Of a stretch of 64,000 nucleotides of DNA, positions 25,141 to 33,884 are shown one piece after another. Location of the stretch: NCBI GenBank assembly GCA_949294095.1, contig CASFFZ010000003.1, forward strand, positions 1 through 64,000, given 5' to 3'. Positions within the stretch are counted from its first letter, which is position 1; each line of letters starts with the position of its first letter. The DNA comes from an uncultured bacterium. GTDB taxonomy: Bacteria > Elusimicrobiota > Elusimicrobia > Elusimicrobiales > Elusimicrobiaceae. The position numbers and the translations under genes are program-made. The notes under the pieces are model-generated. The model worked only from the letters and a program-made list of their open reading frames with translations, searched no databases and was not told the DNA's origin.

Positions 25141-26416
25141 GAATAATTTGCTCCGCAGTAGTTGTTCCGTCTTCAAACGCTTGGTGTGTCCAATAATAGG
25201 CCCATTTGCCGAAGCGGCCCATACTGTGAATATCCAAGGAAGCTAAATAATCCAAAACCGTTTGCCGGTTTTGGTAAATAGCCGGGTCAAACATAATGTT
25301 GGCATAGGGCTCAAAACGGATGTCTTTTACCACGATATCCGCAGGAGTAAAAAGCCCCATTTGCTGCAATTTCTCCAGCGTTGTATCCAGCACTTGTTCG
25401 GCGGGAGGCACCGGGGCGGTATTGCCGTAAAACACTTCCGCCTGCAGGGAAGAACAGCCGCCGGGCACATTGTCGGGCGATTTTAAATTGGGGGAATAGA
25501 CCCGGGCGGGAGGGATGTCTTCGTCATAAATATAAAACCAGAGGTATTTGGCGATATCCGGTTTGTTAAAACCCAATGAAATTTGATACCCGCACGTATG
25601 GCGCAGGCGTTTGGCGGCCTGCTGCACCGGTTCCGGCACCTCCGGCAATAAGCGGATGATTTCCGGCAGCGGCAAAGAAGAAAGCAACTCGCCGTAGGCC
25701 GTTGCGGTTCCGTCTGCAAATTCCACCCGTTTGGCACGGGGGTCAATAAAGACGGCCTTTTTATTTAGCGCCATGTCCGCCCCTTGGGCAAGCGCATGCA
25801 AAATGCTTTTAAACCCGCCTTTTTGCGGATAACGCATTACGGAAGTATAGTAAAAGTTTTTCGTCGGTTTTTCAAACGCGCCCTTCAGCACTTCTTCCAA
25901 GGTGGGCGAGTGCATGCGGTTTCCCACCCATTTGGTTTCCAATTCTTTGGGCTGGGCGCCCCAGTATTTGCGGGTATAGGCAAACGGAAAATGCTCGGCA
26001 AAATAATCGCCGTACTGCACCCGAAGCCAAGTGTCATAATCGGAAATTTGTTCCACGGGGATTTGCCGGCGGTTTACAAAGCCCGCAATAATTTTTACTT
26101 TTTCATCCGTCGGCAGCGGATACAAGTTGTTCTGCGCCGGATGATACAGCCAATACCCGTGATAATAATTGCAAGAAACCGGCGGATGGTTTAAAAGCGG
26201 CCCCGCCGCGGCAAACAATTTTTGAACGTTCGGATCGGGCGCAAAGGTAAAATGGACAAAACGGTCAAACCGAAAACCGTCAATCGTAAAATTGCCGCAC
26301 AAGCCACCCCAGTCCGCATCTTTTTCAAAGATCCGGGCCGACCGGCCGGCTTGGCGCAGCCTGTAGGCGGCCGCCAGCCCGGCAATACCGCCGCCCAAAA
26401 TAACCGCTTCTTTCAT
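25127..26416 (-). CDS. FAD-dependent oxidoreductase (protoporphyrinogen oxidase / UDP-galactopyranose mutase-like)
   Basis: The 429-residue protein opens with a Rossmann FAD motif (ILGGGIAGLAAAYRLRQAG, 6-24) and the second FAD motif EKDADWGGLCGNF near 36-48. The amine-oxidase-like fold continues to a C-terminal FAD-contact segment GRFGKWAYYWTHQAFEDG. It lies 3 bases after the rfbG stop, within a nucleotide-sugar operon, so it probably modifies an activated sugar or lipid-linked glycan rather than haem precursors. A related protein is encoded at 61639-62913 beside a WecA/TagO-type transferase, with the same C-terminal GKW motif. Confidence 0.85.
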   Translation of the reverse strand: MKEAVILGGGIAGLAAAYRLRQAGRSARIFEKDADWGGLCGNFTIDGFRFDRFVHFTFAPDPNVQKLFAAAGPLLNHPPVSCNYYHGYWLYHPAQNNLYPLPTDEKVKIIAGFVNRRQIPVEQISDYDTWLRVQYGDYFAEHFPFAYTRKYWGAQPKELETKWVGNRMHSPTLEEVLKGAFEKPTKNFYYTSVMRYPQKGGFKSILHALAQGADMALNKKAVFIDPRAKRVEFADGTATAYGELLSSLPLPEIIRLLPEVPEPVQQAAKRLRHTCGYQISLGFNKPDIAKYLWFYIYDEDIPPARVYSPNLKSPDNVPGGCSSLQAEVFYGNTAPVPPAEQVLDTTLEKLQQMGLFTPADIVVKDIRFEPYANIMFDPAIYQNRQTVLDYLASLDIHSMGRFGKWAYYWTHQAFEDGTTTAEQIIHDPN

Positions 26417-26419
26417 GGA

Positions 26420-27502
26420 TTATGCTTTTTCGTCGTGGGCTTGAATCTGTTTGACGCAATAATCCCACATATCCTTTCCGTCCAACGCTTCTTTATACCA
26501 ATCTACGGTAAACTCAATCGCTTCGTCAAACGACAGTTTGGCATGCCACTGATCCAGCATCCGGTACGCTTTGGTAACATCCAGGCTCAACAGCGTGTTT
26601 TCGTGCACGGCACCGGGGGCAGAAGCATCCACCACCTTTCCTTTTCCGTAGTAAGCAACGCATTTTTGCACCACTTCCCAAACGGTGCGGTTGGCCTCAA
26701 TTTTAGGGCCGAAGTTAAAACTGGTGCTGTAGGTAACCGGATCTTCCACCAATTTTTCGCCCACTTTTAAATAGCCCGAAAGCGGCTCCATCACGTGTTC
26801 CCACGGGCGGGTGGCCTGCGGGCTGCGGATTTCGATGGCTTTTCCTTCTTCAATGGCGCGGATGCAGTCCGGAATCAAACGGTTATCGCTCCAATCGCCG
26901 CCGCCAATCACGTTTCCGGCCCGCACGCTGGCTACGGCCTTGCCGTGTTTGGCATAGTCTTTGGGGTTAAAATAAGAGTTGCGCCACGAAGCAATCATCA
27001 GCTCCGCGCAGCCTTTGGAGGAAGAATACGGGTCGTACCCGCCCATGCGGTCGGTTTCGCGGTATCCCCAAATCTGTTCTACATTTTCGTAGCACTTGTC
27101 CGAGGTAATCATAACCACCTGTTTAATAAAGTCAAACTTCCGCACGGCCTCCAAAATGTTCAACGACCCCATCAAATTGGTTTCATACGTCATCTTGGGA
27201 TGTTCATAAGACGTGCGCACCAACGCCTGCGCCGCCAAGTGAAAAATCATAGACGGTTTGTATTTGGCAATTACTTCTTCCAGACGGGCCGCATCGCGCA
27301 CGTCGCCGCGTTCGTCGGCAAACAAACGTTCTTTAAGGTGCGACGCGCAATAATTGCTGCGCTCGGAATAAGGGTCTAACGCATAGCCTACCACCTTGGC
27401 TCCCAGCGCCGTAAGCCAAATGGCCAGCCACGAACCTTTAAATCCGGTATGCCCGGTTACCAACACCGTTTTCCCTTTGTATACTCCGTTAAAATCGTTC
27501 AT
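26420..27502 (-). CDS. rfbG: CDP-glucose 4,6-dehydratase
   Basis: The enzyme converts CDP-D-glucose to CDP-4-keto-6-deoxy-D-glucose with bound NAD. I place the start at 27502 (MNDFNGVYKGKTV), which overlaps the upstream stop as ATGA and has AAGGAG eight bases upstream; a TTG seven codons earlier is less likely. The 360-residue length is typical. The Rossmann motif VTGHTGFKGSWLAIWL is at about 14-29 and the short-chain catalytic tyrosine sits in YDPYSSSKGCAE. The RfbH dehydrase that would give 3,6-dideoxy sugars is not present in this cluster. Confidence 0.94.
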   Translation of the reverse strand: MNDFNGVYKGKTVLVTGHTGFKGSWLAIWLTALGAKVVGYALDPYSERSNYCASHLKERLFADERGDVRDAARLEEVIAKYKPSMIFHLAAQALVRTSYEHPKMTYETNLMGSLNILEAVRKFDFIKQVVMITSDKCYENVEQIWGYRETDRMGGYDPYSSSKGCAELMIASWRNSYFNPKDYAKHGKAVASVRAGNVIGGGDWSDNRLIPDCIRAIEEGKAIEIRSPQATRPWEHVMEPLSGYLKVGEKLVEDPVTYSTSFNFGPKIEANRTVWEVVQKCVAYYGKGKVVDASAPGAVHENTLLSLDVTKAYRMLDQWHAKLSFDEAIEFTVDWYKEALDGKDMWDYCVKQIQAHDEKA

Positions 27503-28398
27503 TTCAAATGCTCCTTCCACCAATTAATCGTTTGTTGTAAACCGGACGTAAGCGTATAGTTGGGTTTCCACCCCACTTCTTTCGTCAGCCGTTCGTTGGC
27601 TCCGGCCAGAACGGGATCGGCAAAATTTTCTTCCAAAGCGCCCCAGAGGATTTTTCCTTTAAATCCGGTTAAGCGGGCCATCTCTTCCACCATTACCCGC
27701 AGCTGCACCGGCTGGCCGGAAGCGATATTTACCGCCCCCGTAACCGGCGAATCAAACAGCATGGCAATGCCGCGGGCCGTATCTTCTACATGCAGGTAAT
27801 CCAAAAATTTCGTACACGGGCTGACTTTGACGTCTTCGCCTTTCAGCATGGCACAAATAACCGAAGGCATCAGGCGGGCGGGGCGTTCATACGGGCCGTA
27901 CAAATTAAAGATACGGGCCCACTTAAAGGCTACCCCGGCCTGTTGGCACAGCGCGCCCCCCACTTTGTACAGGGCGGCTTTGCTTTTTCCGTAAAGAGAG
28001 GGATTTTCAAGCGGGGTTTTGTCTTCGCGCAGCAGGCCGTACGAGAAATCGTATTCCGACACGCTGCCCGCCCCCAAAAATTTTTTGCCGCCGTTTGCGA
28101 TAAAATGCCGCAGCATCTCTAACGACAGGCTCAACCACTCCACATTCCCGGGATGCATATGGCACTTGGGGCCCACATACCACGCCAAATGAATTAAATT
28201 TTCAAATTGGTATTCCTGCAAATAGTCGCTTAATGCGCCGGGTTTAAAAAAATCCAGTTCGTGCTGGACAAGGCCTTCCTGTTCCGGCAAATTGGGGGTT
28301 AAAGACGGGGCATACACGGTGTAACCGCGGGCAATCATTTGCCGGGTAACCTGGCGCCCGATAAAACCGCTGGCCCCGGTAATGAGTACTTTTTTCAT
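27499..28398 (-). CDS. NAD-dependent nucleotide-sugar epimerase/reductase
   Basis: The start at 28398 (MKKVLITGASGFIGR) has GGAG upstream and gives 299 residues. It is an extended short-chain dehydrogenase: NAD motif ITGASGFIGRQV at 6-17, catalytic tyrosine in YGKSKAALYKVG near 145. Being between rfbF and rfbG, it probably reduces or epimerises the CDP-4-keto-6-deoxy intermediate made by RfbG, as the CDP-abequose/paratose synthases do with related substrates. Which sugar is made cannot be read from the sequence. Confidence 0.85.
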   Translation of the reverse strand: MKKVLITGASGFIGRQVTRQMIARGYTVYAPSLTPNLPEQEGLVQHELDFFKPGALSDYLQEYQFENLIHLAWYVGPKCHMHPGNVEWLSLSLEMLRHFIANGGKKFLGAGSVSEYDFSYGLLREDKTPLENPSLYGKSKAALYKVGGALCQQAGVAFKWARIFNLYGPYERPARLMPSVICAMLKGEDVKVSPCTKFLDYLHVEDTARGIAMLFDSPVTGAVNIASGQPVQLRVMVEEMARLTGFKGKILWGALEENFADPVLAGANERLTKEVGWKPNYTLTSGLQQTINWWKEHLK

Positions 28399-28403
28399 AC
28401 GGG

Positions 28404-29183
28404 TTACTCCTTCCACACTTTCCACGGGGCTTTTCCGGCGGCCCACAGTTCGTTGAGTTCAATTTTGTCGCGCAGGGTATCCATCGGGTGCCAGAAACCG
28501 CTGTGCTTGTAGGCGTTTAACTGGCCGGCTTCGGCCAAGGAGCAAAGCGGCTCTTTCTCCCACGTTACGTTTTCTCCTTCGGCAATATAATCAAACGCTT
28601 CCGGCTGGCACACAAAAAATCCGCCGTTTACCCAGGCGCCGTCTCCCACGGGTTTTTCCTGAAAGCGGGAAATAGAATTGTCGGCTTGGATATTGATAGC
28701 GCCAAACCGGCCGGTAGGCTGTACGGCCGTTAAGGTAACCAATTTGCCCGACCGGTTATGCTGCTGCAGGAGTTGCTGAATGTTCACGTCCGCCACGCCG
28801 TCCCCGTAGGTAAGCATAAAAGGTTCCTTCCCCACATACGGCTGGGCCTGTTTAATGCGCGAACCGGTCAGCGCGTTGCGCCCGGTATAGAGCATGGTCA
28901 CTTTCCACGGTTCGCAGCGGTTGCGGTGGACATCAATTTGGTTGTTGGAAAAATCAATGGTTACATCGGAGTTGTTGGTGTAGTAATTGAGGAAATACTC
29001 TTTGATAACTTCGCTTTTATATCCGCACAAAATGACGAAATCCGTAAATCCATAGTGGGTGTAGAGCTTCATAATGTGCCAAAGAATCGGGTAGCCGCCG
29101 ATTTCCACCATCGGTTTCGGGCGGATGGATGTTTCTTCGCCCAATCGTGTTCCCAAACCGCCAGCCAGCAATAACACTTTCAT
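28404..29183 (-). CDS. rfbF: Glucose-1-phosphate cytidylyltransferase
   Basis: The enzyme makes CDP-glucose from CTP and glucose-1-phosphate, the first step of this pathway. The start at 29183 (MKVLLLAGGLGTRLGEE) puts the nucleotide-binding motif at the N-terminus as in the family and has AGGAG upstream; an in-frame ATG at 29306 would add 41 unlikely residues. The 259-residue length is typical. RPKPMVEIGGYPILWHIMK and the metal site YGDGVADVN are present. It is the first gene of the operon and lies behind a leader with a terminator-like hairpin. Confidence 0.95.
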   Translation of the reverse strand: MKVLLLAGGLGTRLGEETSIRPKPMVEIGGYPILWHIMKLYTHYGFTDFVILCGYKSEVIKEYFLNYYTNNSDVTIDFSNNQIDVHRNRCEPWKVTMLYTGRNALTGSRIKQAQPYVGKEPFMLTYGDGVADVNIQQLLQQHNRSGKLVTLTAVQPTGRFGAINIQADNSISRFQEKPVGDGAWVNGGFFVCQPEAFDYIAEGENVTWEKEPLCSLAEAGQLNAYKHSGFWHPMDTLRDKIELNELWAAGKAPWKVWKE

Positions 29184-29216
29184 ACAAACTCCTGTCTTGC
29201 TCAAAATAAAATCGTA

Positions 29217-29257
29217 CAAAAAAAGAAAGCCTTGCGAGTTGATTTGTACACAAGGGC
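29217..29257 (-). terminator. Terminator-like hairpin in the leader of the rfb operon (possible attenuator)
   Basis: In the minus-strand transcript GCCCTTG (29257-29251) can pair with CAAGGC (29234-29229), followed by UUUCUUUUUUU. This lies about 35 bases before the rfbF start and about 65 bases after the predicted promoter. It would stop transcription unless bypassed, suggesting attenuation or antitermination of the sugar operon. No ops/RfaH element is recognised. Confidence 0.55.
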
Positions 29258-29321
29258 TCCTTTCCAACCTGTTTTGCCCATTCCCGTTTTGGGTGGCGAG
29301 GTGCATAAAACCTCTTTTTAC

Positions 29322-29350
29322 AGTCTATCAAACAGCGATATACTCGTCAA
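29322..29350 (-). promoter_or_regulatory. Predicted promoter of the rfb surface-sugar operon
   Basis: TTGACG (29350-29345), 17 bases, then TAGACT (29327-29322) with a TGA directly upstream (extended -10). The transcript would start near 29315, giving a leader of about 130 bases containing the hairpin at 29217-29257. An in-frame ATG at 29306 with AGAGG upstream lies near the 5' end of this leader. Confidence 0.5.
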
Positions 29351-29422
29351 CCCCGCCAACTAACCCTTAAAAAGCAAGGCATTTCTTTTCCCATAAAGCT
29401 ACACTTTATACAGGAGAAAACC

Positions 29423-29749
29423 ATGGATACCCAATTAACCGTAACCGATGATTCGTTTGAAACCGCTTTTAAAAAATACGAAAAAGCGGAAATGATTGAG
29501 TTTTTTGCTTCCTGGTGCCAGCACTGCAAGCACATGTCCGGCTTAGTCAATGCTTTAGCCAAAACCTATGCCAACCGGGCAGCCGTTTTGGCGGTGGACG
29601 TAGAAACCGCCCCCCGTACCGCCCGCCGGTTTGGCGTGCAGGGGGTGCCGGCGTTTGTGTTTGTAAAAAACGGGCAAATTGTTAAACGGATGGCGGGCGA
29701 ATTTTCGGAAGCGGAACTCCGCCGCCAGCTGGAGGCCTTGCTGGATTAA
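29423..29749 (+). CDS. Thioredoxin-like protein with atypical CQHC active site
   Basis: The 108-residue protein has a thioredoxin fold: active site FASWCQHCKHM with C32 and C35, and the cis-proline loop GVQGVPAFVFVKNG near 74-87. Classical thioredoxins have CGPC; the CQHC version resembles disulfide-isomerase-like (CxHC) proteins and suggests a more oxidising potential. There is no signal peptide, so it is cytosolic. AGGAG precedes the ATG. It converges with cinA, the two stop codons overlapping at 29746-29749. Confidence 0.9.
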   Translation: MDTQLTVTDDSFETAFKKYEKAEMIEFFASWCQHCKHMSGLVNALAKTYANRAAVLAVDVETAPRTARRFGVQGVPAFVFVKNGQIVKRMAGEFSEAELRRQLEALLD

Positions 29750-31023
29750 CCCGCAAGGCCTCCGGGCGGAAGATCCCTTTCGTTTGAACGGGCCGCCGCC
29801 TCTATTTCTTGCAGCAAAAACTGCAGGGCCTGGACGGAGCCGCGGCCGATATTGCGCTCCCGCGTGTGGGAAAAAACAAACTTTTGTGCACGGGCGCCGT
29901 TGGGCCCCGCCACCGCCATCCAAATGGTTCCAACGGGTTTTTCGGGCGTGCCGCCGTCCGGCCCGGCCACCCCGGTGGTAGAAACGGCCCACTGCGCCCC
30001 GGTAATGCGGCGCACGCCTTGAGCCATTTGCAGGGCTACCGGCTCGCTGACGGCGCCGTATTTTTTCAAATCTTCTTCCGATACGCCCAACACCTGCTTC
30101 TTAACTTTGTTGGAATAGGCCACCACCCCGCCCAAAAAATAGGCCGACGCACCCGGCACCGCCGTAATCAGATGGGCGATATTCCCCCCCGTACAGCTTT
30201 CCGCACACGCTACCGTTGCCCCGCTTTGGCGCAGCCGCCGGGCCAGTTCTTCCTGCGGCGTTTCGCCGCACGGCTCTTCAAAAGAAAGTCCGTTTAATTG
30301 CTGCAATAAGGCGCCCCAAAATGTTTCCAGCTGTTCCACCGCCGCGCCTTTGGCCGTTAAACGCAAACGCACAAATCCCGCCGAAGGCAAATACGCAAGC
30401 GACAGCCCTTTCGGCAGTTTTTGCTCGTAAGAGGCCAGCTTCATGGCCAGTTCCGCCTCGGGGATCTTGTATACGGTTACCATACGGTACTGCAAAAGCA
30501 AATCGTGAAATTTTTTCTTCAGCCGCGGCAGCACTTCCGCCGGGAACAGGTATTCCGTTTCAAACGGCACACCCGGCAGCGACACCAAAATTTTTCCTTC
30601 TTTTTCAAACCACATGCCGCTGGCCGTTCCTTTCAAATTATGAAGCGGCGTGCACGCGCGGGGCAGCATCGCCTGCGATTTATTATAGGCATTTAAACGC
30701 TGCGGATTGGCGGCAAACATTTCTTCCAGCCACGCATACGCCTGCGGGTTAAAAACCAATTCCGTCCCAAAGTATTGGGCCAATACATTTTTGGTTAAAT
30801 CGTCTTTCGTGGGGCCCAGCCCGCCGGTCACAAACACCGCGTCGGCTGTGCAAAACGCGTCATCCAACGCTTGCCAAATGGCTTCTTTTTCATCCGCCAC
30901 CGAGCGCATCTGCACCGTTTCCGCCCCTAATTTGGCCAGTTCCCGCGCTATAAAGCGGGAGTTGGTGTCTAAAATCTGCCCCAACAAGATTTCGTCGCCG
31001 ATTGTGATAATTACACTTTTCAT
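29746..31023 (-). CDS. cinA: CinA-like protein: COG1058 domain plus nicotinamide-nucleotide amidase
   Basis: The 425-residue protein has the usual two domains. The N-terminal MoCF/COG1058 domain (about 1-170) has IGDEILLGQILDTNS and FVTGGLGPTKDD. The C-terminal CinA domain (about 260-415) deamidates nicotinamide mononucleotide; it shows AESCTGGNIAHLITAVPGAS and STTGVAGPDGGTPEKPVGT. The product takes part in pyridine-nucleotide recycling. It is divergent from the alcohol dehydrogenase gene and convergent with the thioredoxin-like gene. Confidence 0.95.
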   Translation of the reverse strand: MKSVIITIGDEILLGQILDTNSRFIARELAKLGAETVQMRSVADEKEAIWQALDDAFCTADAVFVTGGLGPTKDDLTKNVLAQYFGTELVFNPQAYAWLEEMFAANPQRLNAYNKSQAMLPRACTPLHNLKGTASGMWFEKEGKILVSLPGVPFETEYLFPAEVLPRLKKKFHDLLLQYRMVTVYKIPEAELAMKLASYEQKLPKGLSLAYLPSAGFVRLRLTAKGAAVEQLETFWGALLQQLNGLSFEEPCGETPQEELARRLRQSGATVACAESCTGGNIAHLITAVPGASAYFLGGVVAYSNKVKKQVLGVSEEDLKKYGAVSEPVALQMAQGVRRITGAQWAVSTTGVAGPDGGTPEKPVGTIWMAVAGPNGARAQKFVFSHTRERNIGRGSVQALQFLLQEIEAAARSNERDLPPGGLAG

Positions 31024-31113
31024 CTTTTTCCCTTAGCCCCCGCCTGCACGCGGGGATAATTCTACACGCATATTTTAGCACTTTTCCCCTGCACACAAAA
31101 CGGCAAAGTGTTA

Positions 31114-31119
31114 TATAAT
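31114..31119 (+). promoter_or_regulatory. -10 element for the alcohol dehydrogenase gene
   Basis: A perfect TATAAT lies 28 bases before the ATG at 31148, with AAGGAG at 31135-31140 as the ribosome site. The -35 region is weak. Confidence 0.5.
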
Positions 31120-31147
31120 AAGTTTTGTATAGATAAGGAGAACGCGC

Positions 31148-32332
31148 ATGAGAGATTTTACCTTTTATTGCCCCACCGAAATTATTTTTGGAGCACAAGC
31201 CGAAACAAAAGCAGGCGAGGCCGTCGTCAAACACGGCGGCTCGCGCGTGCTGTTGGTGTACGGCGGGAAGAGCGCCGTTGCAAGCGGGCTTTTGGAACGG
31301 GTGGAAAAATCTCTTGCGCAGGCCGGGCTGAGCGTTCAAAAAACAGGCGGCGTCCAGCCCAACCCCACCCTCTCTTTTGCGCGCAAAGGCGTGGCGGAAG
31401 CCCTTTCCTTTCAAGCGGATTTCATTTTGGCCGTAGGCGGCGGCAGCGTAATGGATACGGCCAAAGCCATTGCCATCGGCGCGGCCAACCCGCAAACGGA
31501 CATTTGGACGTACTGGCTGGGCAAAGAACCCGTTACCAAAGCGCTTCCCGTAGGCTGCATTGTAACTATTTCCGCCTCCGGCAGCGAAACAAGCGATTCG
31601 GCCGTACTGACCGACGACGCCCACAAAGACAAGCGCGGCCTCAACACCCCCTTTAACCGCCCCCGCTTTGCGCTGATGAATCCGCAGCTTGCTTTTACCC
31701 TTTCGCCCAAACAAATAGCCTGCGGCGTAACGGATATTTTAATGCATACGCTGGATCGTTATTTTACCCCCATGCAGGGCAACGAACTGACCGACGCCCT
31801 GGCCGAAGCGTTAATGCGTACCGTCATCTACTACGGCCCCAAAGCCGTCCACTTCCCGCACGACTATGCCGCTCAAAGCGAAATCATGTGGGCGGGCAGC
31901 CTGTCCCACAATAATTTAACGGGACTGGGAGCCGAAAAAGAATTTGCCGTGCATCAATTGGGCCACGAACTCAGCGGCCGCTTTGGCGTGGCGCATGGGG
32001 AAAGTTTATCGGCCATGTGGCCGGCGTGGGCCCTGTATGTCTATAAAGAAGACCCCGCCCGCTTTGCCCGCTATGCCTGCAACGTATGGCGGATGGAAAC
32101 CGTAACCGATATTGACACCGCCGCCCGCGAAGGCATTGAAGCGACCGTCCGCTTCTTTGCTTCTTTGGGCATGCCCACCCGTTTGCGCGAATTGTTGGGG
32201 CGGCAATTAAGTTTTGAGGAACTGTACGAACTGGCCGACCGATGCAGCCGCGGCGGCACGCGCACAGTCAGCAAACTTAAACCGCTGACCAAAGAAGACC
32301 TGCTGCGCATCTATACAGCCGCCAGCCAATAG
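31148..32332 (+). CDS. Iron-containing alcohol dehydrogenase (BdhA/YqhD group)
   Basis: The 394-residue cytosolic enzyme should interconvert aldehydes and alcohols with NAD(P)H, a typical step for disposing of electrons in fermentation. The cofactor motif VGGGSVMDTAKAIAIGA is near 96-112. The metal ligands are visible in CGVTDILMHTLDRYF (Asp and His) and the later HQLGHELSGRFGVAHGESLS (two histidines). Length and motifs fit the butanol dehydrogenase subgroup. It is monocistronic, with its own promoter and a downstream terminator (32391-32424). Confidence 0.94.
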   Translation: MRDFTFYCPTEIIFGAQAETKAGEAVVKHGGSRVLLVYGGKSAVASGLLERVEKSLAQAGLSVQKTGGVQPNPTLSFARKGVAEALSFQADFILAVGGGSVMDTAKAIAIGAANPQTDIWTYWLGKEPVTKALPVGCIVTISASGSETSDSAVLTDDAHKDKRGLNTPFNRPRFALMNPQLAFTLSPKQIACGVTDILMHTLDRYFTPMQGNELTDALAEALMRTVIYYGPKAVHFPHDYAAQSEIMWAGSLSHNNLTGLGAEKEFAVHQLGHELSGRFGVAHGESLSAMWPAWALYVYKEDPARFARYACNVWRMETVTDIDTAAREGIEATVRFFASLGMPTRLRELLGRQLSFEELYELADRCSRGGTRTVSKLKPLTKEDLLRIYTAASQ

Positions 32333-32390
32333 CCAAACGAAGCGGAAACCACTTAAAATTTATATAATATTATTATCTTATTTCCGCCGT

Positions 32391-32424
32391 CCGCCGGACG
32401 CGCCTCGCTCCGGCGGTTTCTTTT
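32391..32424 (+). terminator. Rho-independent terminator after the alcohol dehydrogenase gene
   Basis: CCGCCGGA (32391-32398) pairs with TCCGGCGG (32409-32416), followed by TTTCTTTTT. A TATAAT box lies upstream at 32363-32368, so the hairpin could also act in a short leader of the antiporter gene that begins at 32444. Confidence 0.8.
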
Positions 32425-32443
32425 TGCCCGGCGCAGGAATTTT

Positions 32444-33760
32444 ATGAAACCGGAAAAATTTACTCCCAATCCCTTTGCCCTCATCCCGCTGGGCGTTTTT
32501 TTGCTCTCCTACTTGGCCGTTTCCTTAGCGGCGGGCGATTTTTACAAAATGCCCATTACCGTAGCTTTTGTGCTGGCCTCCGTGGTGGGCGTTGCCATGA
32601 GCAAAGGCGGTTCGCTGCATAACCGCATTGAACTGTTTTGCAAAGGGGCCGCCAATTCCAACATCATGCTGATGGTGCTGATTTTCATCTTGGCGGGAGC
32701 CTTTGCCCAAACCGCCAAAGCCATGGGCGCGGTGGATGCAACGGTCAATTTAACCTTGGCCATTTTGCCGGGCAACGTGTTGGCGGCGGGCGTGTTTTTG
32801 GCGGCGTGCGTCATATCGGTTTCGGTAGGCACTTCGGTAGGCACGATCGTGGCGCTGACGCCGGTGGCGGCGGGCTTGGCGGCGCAGACGGGCATTTCTC
32901 CCGCGCTGATGAGCGCGGTGGTGGTAAGCGGGGCCATGTTTGGGGACAATCTTTCTTTTATTTCCGATACCACGATCGTCGCCACCCGCACCCAAGGCTG
33001 CAAAATGGCGGATAAATTCAAAACCAATTTTCACATCGTGATGCCTTTTGCCATTCTTGCGACCATTCTCTATATTTTCTTGGGAAGCGGCGCGCAAAGT
33101 TCGTTTGCCAGCGGCCCCATTTCGTGGGTAAAAGTGCTGCCGTATGTAATCGTATTGGCAGCGGCGGTGATGGGCGTAAACGTAATGCTGGTGCTGTTGG
33201 GAGGAACCGTCTTGTGCGGGCTGATCGGCCTAATGACGGGGGCTTTTGACGTGTGGGGCTGGACGACCTCCATGGGGGCCGGCATCAACGCAATGGGCGA
33301 GCTGATTATTGTTACGTTATTGGCCGGCGGCATGCTGGAAATGATCCGCTGCAACGGCGGGCTGGCGTGGATTATCCAAAAGATGACGGCTAAAATTTCT
33401 TCCCGCCGCGGGGCGGAGCTGAGCATTGCCGGCGTCATCAGTTTTGCCAACTTGTGCACCGCCAACAATACCATTGCCCTGATTATGGCCGGGCCCATTG
33501 CCAAAGAAATCGCCCAGCGCTTTGGCATTGCCCCAAACCGCTCGGCAAGCTTATTGGATATTTTTTCCTGCTTTGTACAGGGTGTTATTCCGTACGGGGC
33601 CCAACTGCTGATGGCGGCCAGTTTGTCCGGGGTGTCGCCGGTAAGCATTATGCGCTACTTATATTATCCGTATTTATTAGGCATAGGGGCGCTGCTAGCC
33701 ATTTGGCTGGGGCTTCCGCGCACGCATGCACCGCAGCAGACGGCAAAAACGGAAGCGTAG
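32444..33760 (+). CDS. NhaC-family Na+/H+ antiporter
   Basis: The 438-residue protein has about 11-12 membrane segments and the NhaC pattern, including SVGTSVGTIVALTPVAAGLA near 126-145 and GAMFGDNLSFISDTTIVATRTQG near 165-187, the conserved acidic ion-binding region. It exchanges sodium (or another cation/metabolite) for protons across the inner membrane. GCAGGA lies upstream as a weak ribosome site. NhaC relatives also include amino-acid or malate-lactate antiporters, so the exact substrate is not certain. Confidence 0.88.
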   Translation: MKPEKFTPNPFALIPLGVFLLSYLAVSLAAGDFYKMPITVAFVLASVVGVAMSKGGSLHNRIELFCKGAANSNIMLMVLIFILAGAFAQTAKAMGAVDATVNLTLAILPGNVLAAGVFLAACVISVSVGTSVGTIVALTPVAAGLAAQTGISPALMSAVVVSGAMFGDNLSFISDTTIVATRTQGCKMADKFKTNFHIVMPFAILATILYIFLGSGAQSSFASGPISWVKVLPYVIVLAAAVMGVNVMLVLLGGTVLCGLIGLMTGAFDVWGWTTSMGAGINAMGELIIVTLLAGGMLEMIRCNGGLAWIIQKMTAKISSRRGAELSIAGVISFANLCTANNTIALIMAGPIAKEIAQRFGIAPNRSASLLDIFSCFVQGVIPYGAQLLMAASLSGVSPVSIMRYLYYPYLLGIGALLAIWLGLPRTHAPQQTAKTEA

Positions 33761-33783
33761 TCCTTCCTTGCGGCGCTTAATTT

Positions 33784-33792
33784 TGATAAAAT
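33784..33792 (+). promoter_or_regulatory. Extended -10 promoter of tRNA-Arg
   Basis: TGA-TAAAAT forms an extended -10 element 18 bases before the mature tRNA 5' end. No clear -35 box is seen. Confidence 0.5.
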
Positions 33793-33809
33793 AAAGAAAA
33801 CAGATTTGC

Positions 33810-33884
33810 GCGCTCGTAGTTCAATGGATAGAGCGTCAGCCTCCGAAGCTGGAAATGTGGGTTCGACTCCCGCCGAGCGCACCA
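33810..33884 (+). tRNA. tRNA-Arg (anticodon CCG)
   Basis: The acceptor arms GCGCTCG (33810-33816) and CGAGCGC (33874-33880) pair perfectly, with discriminator A and encoded CCA (33882-33884). The anticodon loop CTCCGAA contains CCG, reading the arginine codon CGG. The T-arm TGGGTTCGACTCCCG is typical. A short tandem motif, TGTAGTAAA, occurs twice just downstream (about 33899-33920). Confidence 0.96.

Noticed and set aside
29183..29306. 41-residue N-terminal extension of RfbF
   Set aside because: The family's nucleotide-binding motif lies at the very N-terminus, and AGGAG precedes the ATG at 29183; the extension is more likely leader RNA.
32363..32443. Possible riboswitch before the NhaC gene
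   Set aside because: The leader after the TATAAT would be only about 70 bases and consists mainly of an ordinary terminator hairpin; no aptamer core is visible.
33664..33882. Open frame of 72 codons across tRNA-Arg (minus)
   Set aside because: Antisense to the tRNA and to the end of the antiporter gene; no ribosome site or family match.
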